The translations under genes were made by a program, and so were the position numbers. Of a stretch of DNA of 64,000 nt, positions 44,701 to 53,642 are shown one piece after another; the stretch's first letter is position 1; the number at the start of each line of letters is the position of its first letter. Origin of the DNA: JAJKIV01 sp036741775 (lineage in GTDB: Bacteria; Gemmatimonadota; Gemmatimonadetes; Gemmatimonadales; Gemmatimonadaceae); NCBI GenBank assembly GCA_036741775.1, contig DAINRQ010000019.1:1-64000 (forward strand), given 5' to 3'. The notes beneath the pieces are model-generated. The model did not search any database, was not told the DNA's origin, and worked only from the letters and a program-made list of their open reading frames with translations.

Positions 44701-45798
44701 CCGGAGACGCACCGGCGACCGGAGGACGGTCAGCAGCCCCAGGAGCACGAGCCCGCTGGTCAGCACGAGCGCGCCGACGCTCGCAGTGAGCGCGTGCCCC
44801 AGGGGTGCGAGGTACACAACCGGATCGAACAGCCGCGTGACGCTCGAGAACGTCGGGTTCAACGGAACGAGCGCAACGGTCGCGAGCGCCGTGGCGAGCG
44901 CCACGAGCCGCTGTGCCAGCGATGACGGACGCGACCAGCCGCCGACGAGTAGCACCGCAACGGCGATGGCCAGCACCACCGCGCCGCGCCGAGTCGCTTC
45001 CTCGACCGCGCGCAGCCGTGCCTCTGATGGCGTGATCGGCGACGGCCGGAACGCGAACAGCGTGTCCGCGCCTGACGAGACCATCGTGAAGCCGGGCGCG
45101 CCCGCCGAGTCGACGGCGAACTGGTAGTCGTAACCGCGCACCCCGGCAGCGCGTGCGACTCGGGCGTCCAGCGGTTGCGTCAGGCGGTCAGCCGGCGGGT
45201 CCGCGTGAACCAGCGCGGTCGCGACCGCGCGCGACTCACCGCGCTCGGCCGTGGCGTGCAATGTGAGGTAGAAGGACGTGAACGACGCGCCGAGACTGCC
45301 GGAGAGCGTATCTGGCGACACGCGCATCCGTCCTCCCCACGCGAGTGGACGACCCCGCCGGTACAGCACGACGCCGCGCTCGCCCACGCCGTTTGCCGAG
45401 CGATCGAGATACTCGAACGCGTCCGCGGGGTCCTCCGGCGCGTCGAGCGCGCGCGTTGCCATAGCGGTCAGGTCTGCTACCGACGCCAGGAGCGCACCCT
45501 GCAGGCGTGCGGCAGCTCCCGCTTCGACCTCCGCGCGGTACGAGTCCCATTCCTGCTCGATCCTGGCCGTCGAACGCTCCGCGACCGCCGCCGACGCGAC
45601 GAACGCCGCCATTGCGGCCGCAAACGCGACGAGCCATCGCCGGGGAGCGCCCACGCCGAACCCGACCGCGAGCGTAATCGCGGTGGCAGCCGCGCACACG
45701 ACGAGATAAGGTACGGACGGCGTCCGCAGCCAGAGCGCGGCCGCTACCACTGCCAGCCCGCCCGTCAGCAGCCACAGCGCCCGGTTCCACGCCGATCG
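41773..45798 (-). CDS. very large NtrY-like sensor histidine kinase
   Basis: A kinase of about 1341 residues if a TTG at 45798 starts translation; an ATT at 45822 with a GGGAG upstream is also possible, and the frame is open to 45927 only antisense to the next gene. The first half alternates membrane helices and two large extracytoplasmic regions; a later helix pair (FGFFIVPAIVFAVWSYQRL and LGILVLFATAGGALAALWLSGIA) encloses a second sensor and leads to HAMP, PAS and HisKA/HATPase domains. The phosphorylated His1132 lies in VAHEIKNPLTPIRLG, the NtrY-type box, followed by N- and G-boxes. Usual NtrY length is about 700-770 residues. Downstream is the pseudokinase-kinase gene. Confidence 0.85.
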   Translation of the reverse strand, partial: RSAWNRALWLLTGGLAVVAAALWLRTPSVPYLVVCAAATAITLAVGFGVGAPRRWLVAFAAAMAAFVASAAVAERSTARIEQEWDSYRAEVEAGAAARLQGALLASVADLTAMATRALDAPEDPADAFEYLDRSANGVGERGVVLYRRGRPLAWGGRMRVSPDTLSGSLGASFTSFYLTLHATAERGESRAVATALVHADPPADRLTQPLDARVARAAGVRGYDYQFAVDSAGAPGFTMVSSGADTLFAFRPSPITPSEARLRAVEEATRRGAVVLAIAVAVLLVGGWSRPSSLAQRLVALATALATVALVPLNPTFSSVTRLFDPVVYLAPLGHALTASVGALVLTSGLVLLGLLTVLRSPVRLRSRWIAFIVVLVIASLGPFLLRDLARGISPPPWGVTAGLWLAWEVALFLAGVAILLAGVSAGQAVLGRRRGLSPAIAPAFAGVAALSAPLLWDAPGSWPEWYPALWILAIGSLAFSRRARGFVLTAAVVAACGATTLVWGTVAKKRVELAERDVAGLSRPDSAALDLLARMARELEQGDVPNDRAELLERYVRSDLDDAGYPAELTTWVVDDDGGLRPEASLVLSEFQQDLTEVTSVVAEARRAGTAVTRPGRGAAGVHLVLAVPHGPDRVTSVTVAPRTRLIRDDPFSALIGLAPPAAAEPPYSLTLAPDPLDAQGARQGRWQRIGHELHGDWLIAASRGPTRVHVEVELRSPAALIQRGVLVVLFDLVLITVIWTLNAAADGGLVRWASARVGRWVESYRARLTFSSFGFFIVPAIVFAVWSYQRLRSDDRQSRELLVRETLRAFATSRRFDQLSQEEERLGSPIFLYADGQLRAASDSLYGDIAPLGRFLPRDVELNVSLGDEVTQSARQELGGVPTLVGYRAAPMGGRGSPRLVAAAPARGDELALDRQRRDLGILVLFATAGGALAALWLSGIAARTFSRPIGTLQRAAMAIAAGEREPDLAEKPLAEFRPVFSAFRKMAADLSASRSALEEAQRRTAAVLRNVASGVIAVGADLAIVLANPQADALLGRSLPPGTRLEDVAAGELVARVREFVESDAAERPGQRPSDEEEFDLELHGRQIHGRLARLPRGAGAVLTLDDVTELARAQRVLAWGEMARQVAHEIKNPLTPIRLGVQHLKRAHRDGRVDYDRVLDQNVGRILAEIDRLDEIARAFSRYGTAPAERPPGHPIDVAAIVRDVAELERMGEGEVEWRVDGVDAPIIAIASGDELREVLLNVLENARLANATRVNVRVARDTDRVEIVVADDGHGIPDDVLPKIFEPHFSTRTSGSGLGLAISRSLVDAWGGEISVSSARGEGTRVVIALAAATAA

Positions 45799-45823
45799 CA
45801 ACGCGACTTCAGCTCGTGTCGGA

Positions 45824-46570
45824 ATGACCGCTCCCTCTCCGCTGCCCGCGGCGAAACCTCGTCGCCTCAAGGAGATGATCCCGTCGGAAGTGGTCGCGGC
45901 CCAGAAGGCCGACCCTCGCCTGATCATCCCCGTCGGGACCTGTGAGCAGCACGGCCCTCATCTGCCCCTTGGCTGCGACACGTTCATAGTGGATCGCCTC
46001 GCCGACGACCTGTCCGCGGAATTCAGCGTACTCCGCGCGCCAACGGTGGAGTACGGCGTCAACTCCGCGACCGAACGCGTGTTCGCCGGGAACGGGTCGG
46101 TACGCAAGAAGACGCTGCATCGCATGCTCAACGATCTCCTCGACTCCTGGGAGTCCAACGGCTTCGACGAGTTCATTCTCCTGACGGCGCACGGCCACGA
46201 TCCGCATCAGGAGGCGTTGGCCACCGTCATCACGAAACGCGCGCGCGTTCGCGTCGTCGACATCTTCGCGGTCGGCATAACCGACTTGCTCGAAGGTCAA
46301 ACCGAGGCAATGCACGGCGATGAAGCGGACACGTCCATAATGCTCTATATCGCGCCGCATCTGGTTCGCATGGAGCTAGCGGAGGATTATATGGTGTCCC
46401 GTGAGGCGCTGCGACGATACCGCCGCGGCTGGCTGCGGGTTCCCAAGGGGAGCTCCGGGTCGATCGGCCGCCCTTCGCTCGCCTCCGCCGCCAAGGGACG
46501 AGCTATATACGAGCGCATTTGCGCTAGAATCAGCGACCGCATCTTTCGGGCGCCGCCGGTGGAGGAATGA
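45824..46570 (+). CDS. creatininase family metalloamidase
   Basis: A 248-residue member of the creatininase fold, which includes creatinine amidohydrolases and the mycofactocin peptidase MftE. Metal ligands Glu41, His43 and Asp52 are in TCEQHGPHLPLGCD; the downstream box reads TAHGHDPHQE and GDEADTSIML instead of the common NGHGGN and HAGExETS, so specificity is uncertain. The ATG at 45824 lies within two bases of the possible divergent kinase start. C-terminal tail AAKGRAIYERICARISD is amphipathic. Confidence 0.85.
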   Translation: MTAPSPLPAAKPRRLKEMIPSEVVAAQKADPRLIIPVGTCEQHGPHLPLGCDTFIVDRLADDLSAEFSVLRAPTVEYGVNSATERVFAGNGSVRKKTLHRMLNDLLDSWESNGFDEFILLTAHGHDPHQEALATVITKRARVRVVDIFAVGITDLLEGQTEAMHGDEADTSIMLYIAPHLVRMELAEDYMVSREALRRYRRGWLRVPKGSSGSIGRPSLASAAKGRAIYERICARISDRIFRAPPVEE

Positions 46571-46694
46571 CGGCGCCGGTGCCTCACGCCCGTCCAGTAA
46601 GTTATTTTACATCATTCTGTTACGGCAAGCGGCACCGGCGTGTGGTGTTCGCGCGTCACAGAACGGAAATCGACGCATGGTGTATATTGTGCCC

Positions 46695-47372
46695 ATGAGA
46701 ACGCTCACGCTCGTCGGGCTGGCCCTCGCCGGTCTCGCGGCCCCAGTGTCGAGTCAGGTCACGACGCTCGACGAGGGCAGCTTCACCATCACGGTCCGGG
46801 GCGAGCGGGTTGGGCGCGAGGACTTCCGGATTCGCAGCACGCCCGGCGCGAGCGGTCGCGAGATCGTCGCGACGGCGACGGTCACCTACAACGACCGCAG
46901 AGTGCTGCCGCAGATGCGCGCGAATGAGGACGGCGTGCCCGCACAGTACGTGGTCGAAGTGAAGAACGGGCCGAACGTCAGCGAGCGCGTGAGTGGCATG
47001 GTCGGGCGTGGACGCGTGAGTGCCCATGTGAGGACCGCGCGGGGCGAGTCCGCCAACGAATTTGTCGTATCGCCAGGCGCGCTGGTCATCGACGATGACG
47101 TCTTTCACCAGTATTATTTCATTGCGAAGAAACCGAACGGTCCCGTGTCGGTGATCGTTCCTCGTCGGAATGCCCAGGTCACCATGCGCGTCAGCGCGGC
47201 GGGCTCCGAGAACGTCACGATCGGCGGGTCGTCGATCGAGGCGAAGAAGGTCACCATCGCGGATCCGGGCGGAGCCGACCGCGAGGTATGGACGGATAGC
47301 GCGGGCCGAGTACTCCGGGTCGCAATTCCGTCGCGAGGCGTTGTGGCGCAGCGGGACGAGCCGCCGCGTTGA
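46695..47372 (+). CDS. secreted protein of unknown function
   Basis: A 225-residue protein with a signal peptide (LTLVGLALAGLAAPVSSQ). The mature part is strand-rich, with repeated Gly/Val patterns FTITVRGERVGREDFRIRST, ATVTYNDRRVLPQMR and VVAQRDEPPR at the end. I do not recognise the family. A TATATT at 46683-46688 ends six bases before the ATG, so the message may be nearly leaderless; the 46571-46682 gap is AT-richer than its surroundings around 46596-46625. An intrinsic terminator follows the stop. Confidence 0.7.
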   Translation: MRTLTLVGLALAGLAAPVSSQVTTLDEGSFTITVRGERVGREDFRIRSTPGASGREIVATATVTYNDRRVLPQMRANEDGVPAQYVVEVKNGPNVSERVSGMVGRGRVSAHVRTARGESANEFVVSPGALVIDDDVFHQYYFIAKKPNGPVSVIVPRRNAQVTMRVSAAGSENVTIGGSSIEAKKVTIADPGGADREVWTDSAGRVLRVAIPSRGVVAQRDEPPR

Positions 47373-47391
47373 ACCCCGGTTCGGCAGGTCG

Positions 47392-47418
47392 AAACGCTCC
47401 GCTCCACGCGGAGCGTTT
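47392..47418 (+). terminator. intrinsic terminator
   Basis: Arms 47392-47402 and 47408-47418 are complementary (11 bases), loop of 5, followed by a T run. It follows the secreted protein gene (stop at 47372) and precedes tolC by about 80 bases. Confidence 0.85.
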
Positions 47419-47496
47419 TTCGTTGCCGGCCCCATGAAACTGCTCACTAACGTCCGCCGTACGACCAGCCAGCCTCCTGTCCAGGACCCACTTTCC

Positions 47497-48975
47497 ATGC
47501 GATTTGCTGCTTGTGCGCTCGTTGCGCTCATGGCCGCCGGCCCCGCGCTGGCACAAACGCGAGATTCGTCAGCCGCCCCGGCCGTGCTCTCGCTGAATGA
47601 GGCGATCAGCATCGCCCGCCGAAACAACCCCACGTTCCAGCAGTCGCGTTCCGCGCGGAATCGCGCGGGTGCTGCGCTCCGGAGCTCGTACGCCGCGTTC
47701 ATTCCCGACATCACCACGGGGTTCGGAACCACCTTCCGCGAAGGCGGCCAGGAAATCGTGGCCGGTGAGTCGCGAGGGGCGAGCCAGAACATCCTGACGT
47801 CCAACGGCTTCATCGACGTGCAGGCGCAGTACAGCGCAGCCACGTTCCTGGCGCCAAAGCGGGAACGAGCGAACCTGAACGCCGCCGAAGCCGACGTGAA
47901 CGCCGCCGATGTGACGCTGCGCCTCAGCGTTGCGACGCAGTACCTGAATGCGCTCCAGGCACAGGCGCGAGCCGTGTTGGCGGACACGTTGCTCGCGAAC
48001 GCGCAGGCACAGCTCGAGCTCGCTCGGGCACGCGAATCCGTCGGCGCGGCCACGCGCCTGGACGTCCTTCGCGCCGAGGTGGCGGTCGGACAGCAGCAAG
48101 TCGGCATCGTTCGCGAGCGCAACAACGTCGAGATCGAGAAGGTGCGACTTCTGCAACAGATGGGCGTGCAGGCCCCCATGAACATTCAGCTCACGACCGA
48201 ATACCCGGTGGCGGAGCCGACGTTCAATCTGAATGAGCTCCTCGCCACGGCGCGGCGCGCGAACCCGGCGCTCCTCGCGGAACGCCAGCGTGAGAGCTCC
48301 GCAAACCTGAACCTCCGGCAGCAGCAGTCCTCGTACATCCCCACCCTGTCATTTCGCACGGGGATTTCGGGCCTGACGAGCCGGACGCAGGACATCGACG
48401 CAGCCATCGCGGGAGCGCAAGGGAACTCGCTCGACGCCGTCGCCGGATGCATGACGTCCGACTCGCTTCGCATCGGCGCCGGTCTCGCACCGCGCGGCAA
48501 CTGCTCTCGGCTGGAGCTGACGCCGACGCAGATCGCCGCCATGCGGGCCGACATGGAGAAGTACCCGTTCTCGCTCGCGCAGTCGCCGCGGAGCATCTCG
48601 CTTTCCGTGTCGCTCCCGGTGTTCGACGGGCTGCAGCGCGAACAGCGCGTGCAGGAAGCGAGCGCCCTTCGCAACGACGCGCGGTATCGCGTGCGCGCGC
48701 AGGAACTGCAAACCACCGCCGACGTTACGGCGGCCCACCTCAACCTCGTGACGGCGTTCCGCACAGTTCGCCTGCAGGAGCAGAACGCCGAGGCGGCGCG
48801 GCAGGCGCTCGCGCTCTCGCAGGAACGGTTCCGCGTCGGCGCCGAGACGTACGTTGCGCTCGTCCAGGCACGAAGTGACTTCGAGCAGGCCGAGACCGAC
48901 CGCATCAATGCGGTCTATGAATTCCACAGGGCCTTCGCCACGCTCGAGAGCGCGGTCGGACGCCCATTGCGTTAG
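47497..48975 (+). CDS. TolC family outer membrane efflux protein
   Basis: A 492-residue outer membrane channel that connects to inner membrane pumps. After a signal peptide (ACALVALMAAGPALAQ) two OEP repeats are visible: NEAISIARRNNPTFQQSRSARNRAG and LNELLATARRANPALLAERQRESS, each followed by helical barrel segments; the second half ends QALALSQERFRVGAETYVALVQARSDFEQAE. It precedes the macA-like gene by 14 bases, and its TAG stop is part of an octamer (48970-48977). Substrate depends on its pump partners. Confidence 0.92.
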   Translation: MRFAACALVALMAAGPALAQTRDSSAAPAVLSLNEAISIARRNNPTFQQSRSARNRAGAALRSSYAAFIPDITTGFGTTFREGGQEIVAGESRGASQNILTSNGFIDVQAQYSAATFLAPKRERANLNAAEADVNAADVTLRLSVATQYLNALQAQARAVLADTLLANAQAQLELARARESVGAATRLDVLRAEVAVGQQQVGIVRERNNVEIEKVRLLQQMGVQAPMNIQLTTEYPVAEPTFNLNELLATARRANPALLAERQRESSANLNLRQQQSSYIPTLSFRTGISGLTSRTQDIDAAIAGAQGNSLDAVAGCMTSDSLRIGAGLAPRGNCSRLELTPTQIAAMRADMEKYPFSLAQSPRSISLSVSLPVFDGLQREQRVQEASALRNDARYRVRAQELQTTADVTAAHLNLVTAFRTVRLQEQNAEAARQALALSQERFRVGAETYVALVQARSDFEQAETDRINAVYEFHRAFATLESAVGRPLR

Positions 48976-48989
48976 GCACAGAGGAAGAG

Positions 48990-50276
48990 ATGACCAAACG
49001 GGTGAAGTGGTCCATTGGCGGCGTCATCATCGTGGGGGTCGCGGCATTCATGGCCGTGACCGCCGCGAAGCGCGGCGACAAGGGCACCGAGGTCCGCATT
49101 GAAGCGGTCGAGAAGCGCGACCTCGTCGCGTCGGTCACGGCCAGCGGGCAGGTACAGCCGCAGACCAAGGTGGACGTCGCGGCGGACATCAGCGGTCGCA
49201 TCGTCCGCCTGGCGGTCAAGGAGGGCCAGATGGTTTCTCGCGGCCAGTTCCTCCTCGAGATCGATCCGTCGCAGTACATCGCCGCCGTGCAGCGCGCCGA
49301 AGCCGCGCTGAGCGCGTCGAGGGCGCAGGAGGCACAGGCCAAGGCGAACTTCATCCAGGCTGATCGCAACTACCAGCGGTCGGCCGATATCAAGAAGGCG
49401 AACGCCCAGCTCGTGTCGGACGCGGAGCTCGAACAGCTCCGCACTCAGGCCGAGGTGCAGCAGGCCTTGCACGAAGCGGCGACGCACCAGGTTGCGCAGG
49501 CGCAGGCCCAGCTGCGTGACGCGAGGAGTAGCCTCGCGAAGACGACGATCCTCGCGCCAATGAGTGGGCGCGTGACGCGCCTCGCCGTCGAGCAGGGGGA
49601 GACGGCGGTGCCCGGCACGTTCAACAAGGACGCCGCCACGCTGCTCACGATCGCCGACATGACCGTGCTGGAGACGAACGTGAAAGTCGACGAGACCGAC
49701 GTCGCCCGGGTCGAGGTCGGCGACTCCGCCATCGTCCAGATCGACGCGTTCCCCGACACCACGTTCCTCGGCCGCGTCACGAAAATCTCGAACAGCTCCG
49801 TGAAGGGCGCCACCACCGCAGCGGCAGCCGATCAGGCCGTGGACTACGAGGTAACCATTCAGCTGGTCAACGCGCCGAAAGACACGCGGCCGGATTTCTC
49901 GGCGACGGCAAAAGTCATCACGGACGCGCGCACCCAGGTGTTGTCGATCCCGATCATCGCGCTGACGGTGCGTGAGAACGAACCGCTCGAGGCGACCGAT
50001 ACGGCCGCCATCGCACTCGGTCGCACCCAGAGCGCGAAGCAGGTCGGGAAGCGGGACGTCGAAGGCGTGTTCATCGTCGGGACCGACAACAAAGTGAGCT
50101 TCCGGCCCGTAAAGGTCGGTATCGCCGGCGAGAAGTATTTCGAGGTCCTGTCCGGCCTCGAGCCAGGCGAGCGAATCGTGGGCGGTACCTACCAGGCCAT
50201 TCGCGAGCTGAAGGACGGCGCGCTGGTTCGCGAGCCGAAGACCGACAAGAAGCCAACCCAGGTGACCAAATCGTGA
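48990..50276 (+). CDS. MacA-like periplasmic adaptor (HlyD family)
   Basis: A 428-residue membrane fusion protein linking an ABC efflux pump to TolC. One N-terminal membrane helix (WSIGGVIIVGVAAFMAVTAA), a lipoyl-like half (SGQVQPQTKVDVAADISGRIVRLAVKEGQMV), a helical hairpin (about 95-175), the second lipoyl half (TTILAPMSGRVTRLAVEQGE) and a beta-barrel with VDETDVARVEVGD follow in the usual order. Overlap GTGA with the ATPase gene. Confidence 0.92.
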   Translation: MTKRVKWSIGGVIIVGVAAFMAVTAAKRGDKGTEVRIEAVEKRDLVASVTASGQVQPQTKVDVAADISGRIVRLAVKEGQMVSRGQFLLEIDPSQYIAAVQRAEAALSASRAQEAQAKANFIQADRNYQRSADIKKANAQLVSDAELEQLRTQAEVQQALHEAATHQVAQAQAQLRDARSSLAKTTILAPMSGRVTRLAVEQGETAVPGTFNKDAATLLTIADMTVLETNVKVDETDVARVEVGDSAIVQIDAFPDTTFLGRVTKISNSSVKGATTAAAADQAVDYEVTIQLVNAPKDTRPDFSATAKVITDARTQVLSIPIIALTVRENEPLEATDTAAIALGRTQSAKQVGKRDVEGVFIVGTDNKVSFRPVKVGIAGEKYFEVLSGLEPGERIVGGTYQAIRELKDGALVREPKTDKKPTQVTKS

Positions 50277-51103
50277 CGTCACAGACCACGGGTGAGCGCG
50301 CGGACGACGCGCTCGCCACGACCGGCGAACACCCACTCAGTACGACGGCCGAGCGCCAAGCCGTCGTCCAAGCCCCGGGCCAGACCCCGGACAAGGACTG
50401 GGTCATCGTCACCCGCGGCCTCAAGCGCGAGTACGACATGGGTGGTGAGATCGTGCGCGCGCTTCGCGGCGTCGACATCGCGATCCGCCGGAACGAGTAC
50501 GTCGCGATCATGGGCCCGTCGGGGTCCGGCAAATCGACGCTCATGAACCTCATCGGCTGCCTCGACACGCCGAACGAGGGGGAGTACTGGCTCAACGGCA
50601 TGCTCGTGTCGCGGATGAGCGACGACGAGCTGGCCCGTGTTCGCAACAAGGAGATCGGGTTCGTCTTCCAGACGTTCAACCTGCTTCCCCGCGCCACCGC
50701 GCTGCATAACGTCGAGCTCCCGCTGGTGTACGCCGGCGTCCCGTCGGACGAGCGGAAGCGCCGGGCGAAAGAGGCGCTCGAACGGGTGCAACTCGGGGAC
50801 CGGATGGACCACAGGCCTAACGAGCTCTCGGGCGGGCAGCGCCAGCGCGTCGCCATCGCGCGGGCGCTCGTGAACAACCCCTCGATCCTCCTCGCGGACG
50901 AGCCGACGGGAAACCTCGACTCACAGACGTCCGAGGAGATCATGAGGGTCTTCGAGGGCCTCGCCACGCACGGGCAGACAGTCATCATGGTGACCCACGA
51001 GCCCGACATCGCGGCGCACGCGCGCCGGGTCGTGGTGTTGCGCGACGGCCTCATCGCGAGTGATGACCGGCGTGCCGCCTTCGCCGCCCGCATGGGGCTC
51101 TGA
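50273..51103 (+). CDS. MacB/LolD-type ABC transporter ATPase
   Basis: A 276-residue ATPase of the MacB/LolD group. Walker A is GPSGSGKST, signature NELSGGQRQRVAIARAL, Walker B LLADEPTGNLDSQ, and H-loop VTHEPD. The first 50 residues are an acidic/Thr-rich extension not seen in LolD. Unlike MacB, ATPase and permease are separate genes. The stop is immediately followed by the GTG of the first permease. It is the only ATPase for the four permeases downstream. The octamer at 50815-50822 encodes Pro-Asn just before the signature. Confidence 0.93.
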   Translation: MTSQTTGERADDALATTGEHPLSTTAERQAVVQAPGQTPDKDWVIVTRGLKREYDMGGEIVRALRGVDIAIRRNEYVAIMGPSGSGKSTLMNLIGCLDTPNEGEYWLNGMLVSRMSDDELARVRNKEIGFVFQTFNLLPRATALHNVELPLVYAGVPSDERKRRAKEALERVQLGDRMDHRPNELSGGQRQRVAIARALVNNPSILLADEPTGNLDSQTSEEIMRVFEGLATHGQTVIMVTHEPDIAAHARRVVVLRDGLIASDDRRAAFAARMGL

Positions 51104-52345
51104 GTGAACTTTCTCGAAGCGATCCGCCTGGCGCTCACACAGATCCGGGTGCAGAAGCTGAAGAGCTTCTTCACCCTGCTCGGCGTGGTGATCGGGGTCA
51201 TGTTCCTCATCGCGGTCGTCTCGATCGTCGAGGGCATGAGCCGCTACGTCGAGGAGGATTTTGCGGCCAAGATCATCGGCGTGAATACGTTCTCGCTGCG
51301 CCGCCGCCCCGATGTGAACGTCGGCAACGTGAGCGAGGAGACGTGGCGCGAATACGCTCGGCGGCCGAGGCTCTACGAGCCGGACGTCGCGGTCGCGCGT
51401 AGCGCGCTGCCGCCCGGCACCGTCTCGGCCGTCGAGAACATGACGTTCGCGTACGCGAACACGCCCCACGCGCGGCCGCGGCAGGTTCAGGTGATCGCCA
51501 CGGAGGCTGACTACTTCCGAATCAAGTCGTACAATCTGACGGGTGGGCGCGTGTTCTCCTCGCAGGAGGCACAGCTCGGGGCGCCGGTCGTGGTCATCGG
51601 CACCGAGGTCGCGAGCCACTTCTTCAAGGGGCTCGACCCGCTCGGACGCGAGCTCCGCGTCGGCGGCAGGCCGTATACCGTCATCGGACTCATGGAGAAG
51701 CAGGGCAACGTGTTCGGCTTCTCGCTCGACCGCATGGTGATCGGCCCCTACAAGTCGCCGCTTTCGCGCGTCACGAATCCCCGTGGCGACATCGACGCGC
51801 TGGTCGTACAGGCGTCGTCACGCGAGGCGCTGGGCGAGGCGATGGAGAGCGTGCGCGAAGTGATGCGTGGCTTCCGAAAGCTGCCGCCAGCGCGTCCGGA
51901 CAACTTCGCCCTCGAGACCGCCGACGAAGCCCTCTCGTTCTTCGACGAGCTGAAAGGCCGGCTCATCCTGTTCGGCACCGCCCTGCCGGCGATTGGCCTC
52001 GTCGTCGGGGCCATGGTCATTATGAACATCATGCTCGTGGCCGTCGCCGAGCGCACGCGCGAGATCGGCATTCGGAAAGCGTTAGGCGCGAAGCGACGTG
52101 ACATCCTGTCGCAGTTCCTGGTCGAGTCCGCGACGTTGAGCGTCGTCGGCGCCGCGATCGGCATCGGCCTCGGCATCGGGCTGGCGAAGATCATCGCCGC
52201 CATCTCGCCGTTGCCGGCCAGTGTGGCGCTCTGGTCGATTGTCCTCGCGCTGGCGGTTGGTGCCGGCGTCGGCATCGTCGCCGGCATGTACCCGGCGAGC
52301 CGCGCGGCCCGGCTCGATCCCATCACGGCGCTCCGGCAGGAGTAA
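51104..52345 (+). CDS. MacB-type ABC permease, first of four
   Basis: A 413-residue FtsX/MacB-like permease starting with GTG directly after the ATPase stop. One N-terminal helix (SFFTLLGVVIGVMFLIAVVSIVEG), a large periplasmic MacB_PCD domain (about 40-275), then three C-terminal helices ending in MYPASRAARLDPITALRQE, the family signature. It resembles permease 3 (53711-54952) more than permeases 2 and 4 in its N-terminal helix and ending, suggesting pairs. Octamer at 52080-52087. Confidence 0.9.
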   Translation: MNFLEAIRLALTQIRVQKLKSFFTLLGVVIGVMFLIAVVSIVEGMSRYVEEDFAAKIIGVNTFSLRRRPDVNVGNVSEETWREYARRPRLYEPDVAVARSALPPGTVSAVENMTFAYANTPHARPRQVQVIATEADYFRIKSYNLTGGRVFSSQEAQLGAPVVVIGTEVASHFFKGLDPLGRELRVGGRPYTVIGLMEKQGNVFGFSLDRMVIGPYKSPLSRVTNPRGDIDALVVQASSREALGEAMESVREVMRGFRKLPPARPDNFALETADEALSFFDELKGRLILFGTALPAIGLVVGAMVIMNIMLVAVAERTREIGIRKALGAKRRDILSQFLVESATLSVVGAAIGIGLGIGLAKIIAAISPLPASVALWSIVLALAVGAGVGIVAGMYPASRAARLDPITALRQE

Positions 52346-52348
52346 CCC

Positions 52349-53614
52349 ATGCGACTCCTCGACCGGCTGACGATCATCAAGGAGGGCGTCGGGATCGCGA
52401 TCGATGCCATCCGCTCGAACAAGGTTCGCGCGAGCCTCACCATCATGGGTGTGGCCGTCGGCGTGTTCGTGGTCACCGCGATGGCGGCTGCGGTCCACGG
52501 GATGCGTGCGAGCTTCCAGAGCGACGTCGAGGCGTTCGGCGCCACGTCGTTCCAGGTGCGGCGCCGTGGCATCAACCTGAGCGGGTGCGACGGCACCGAC
52601 GAGACGTGCCCCGACCGCCGTAACCCGGCGCTCACACTCGCAGAGGCCGCGGCCATTCGCAATCTCCCGTCGGTCCAGGCAGTCACGGTTCGGTGGAGTG
52701 ACTCTCGTCCGGTCCGCTACCACGACCGGTACCTCCAGGACGTCGGCTACGACGCGTTCAGCGCCGAGTGGCTCGAGACCGACGCGGGTGACATCTCCCC
52801 GGGGCGGAACTTCACCGCCCTCGAGGAGAAGGGGGCGGCGCGCGTCGTCATCATCAACGACTCACTGCAGGCGCAACTCTTCGCCGAAGGAGACCCGATC
52901 GGCAAGCAGGTGCAGATCGCGTCGCAGCCGTTCACAGTCATCGGCGTCTACCACACGGAAGGCGGCTTCCTCAAGACCATGGATGGGCGCGGTCCCGACA
53001 AGCCGCGCGCGATCATCCCCTACGAGACCGCGCGCCGGCACCTCGGCCTGTGGGAGCGCGGCGTGAGCTTCATGGTCAAGCCGCGACCGAACCAGCAGCA
53101 GGCCCAGGTGATGGACGACGTCACCGCGCTTCTCCGAGGTGCTCGCGGGCTCCGCCCGAGCCAGGTGAACAACTTCGCGCTCATCACCTCCGAGCGCATG
53201 ATGGAGACGTTCGACAAGATCTTCGGCGCGATCTTCATGGTCGGGCTCGCGCTATCTGCTGTCGCGCTGCTCGTGGGCGGCGTGGGCGTGGTCGCGATCA
53301 TGATGATCTCGGTGACCGAGCGAACGCGCGAGATCGGCGTGCGAAAGGCACTCGGCGCGACGAAGGGAACGATTCTCTGGCAGTTCCTGGTCGAGGCCGC
53401 CACCCTCACATCCATCGGAGCCGTGATCGGCCTCATCGCCGGCGCAGGAGTCGCCGCGCTGATCGACCAGTTGTCGCCGATCCCGGCAGCGGTGCCGATG
53501 CCGGCGGTCGTTGCGGCCCTCATCGGGAGCGCATTCACTGGCATCCTGTTCGGAATGATGCCGGCCGCGCGGGCGGCGCGACTCGACCCGGTCGAAGCGC
53601 TGCGCTACGAGTAG
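52349..53614 (+). CDS. MacB-type ABC permease, second of four
   Basis: A 421-residue permease, three bases after the first. The N-terminus MRLLDRLTIIKEGVGIAIDAIRSNKVRASLTIMGVAVGVFVV contains a short preceding amphipathic segment that permease 1 lacks; periplasmic domain follows and the ending ARAARLDPVEALRYE matches permease 4 exactly. This pairs it with permease 4 as the B-type subunit. The periplasmic loop contains a CDGTDETC cysteine pair. Confidence 0.9.
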   Translation: MRLLDRLTIIKEGVGIAIDAIRSNKVRASLTIMGVAVGVFVVTAMAAAVHGMRASFQSDVEAFGATSFQVRRRGINLSGCDGTDETCPDRRNPALTLAEAAAIRNLPSVQAVTVRWSDSRPVRYHDRYLQDVGYDAFSAEWLETDAGDISPGRNFTALEEKGAARVVIINDSLQAQLFAEGDPIGKQVQIASQPFTVIGVYHTEGGFLKTMDGRGPDKPRAIIPYETARRHLGLWERGVSFMVKPRPNQQQAQVMDDVTALLRGARGLRPSQVNNFALITSERMMETFDKIFGAIFMVGLALSAVALLVGGVGVVAIMMISVTERTREIGVRKALGATKGTILWQFLVEAATLTSIGAVIGLIAGAGVAALIDQLSPIPAAVPMPAVVAALIGSAFTGILFGMMPAARAARLDPVEALRYE

Positions 53615-53642
53615 CGTCCGCGCCGCGGTCGCTTAATTTCCT

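Noticed and set aside
43402..44925. Plus-strand open frame of 507 codons opposite the large histidine kinase
   Set aside because: Arg/Glu/Pro-rich without family resemblance; mirrors the codon bias of the kinase gene.
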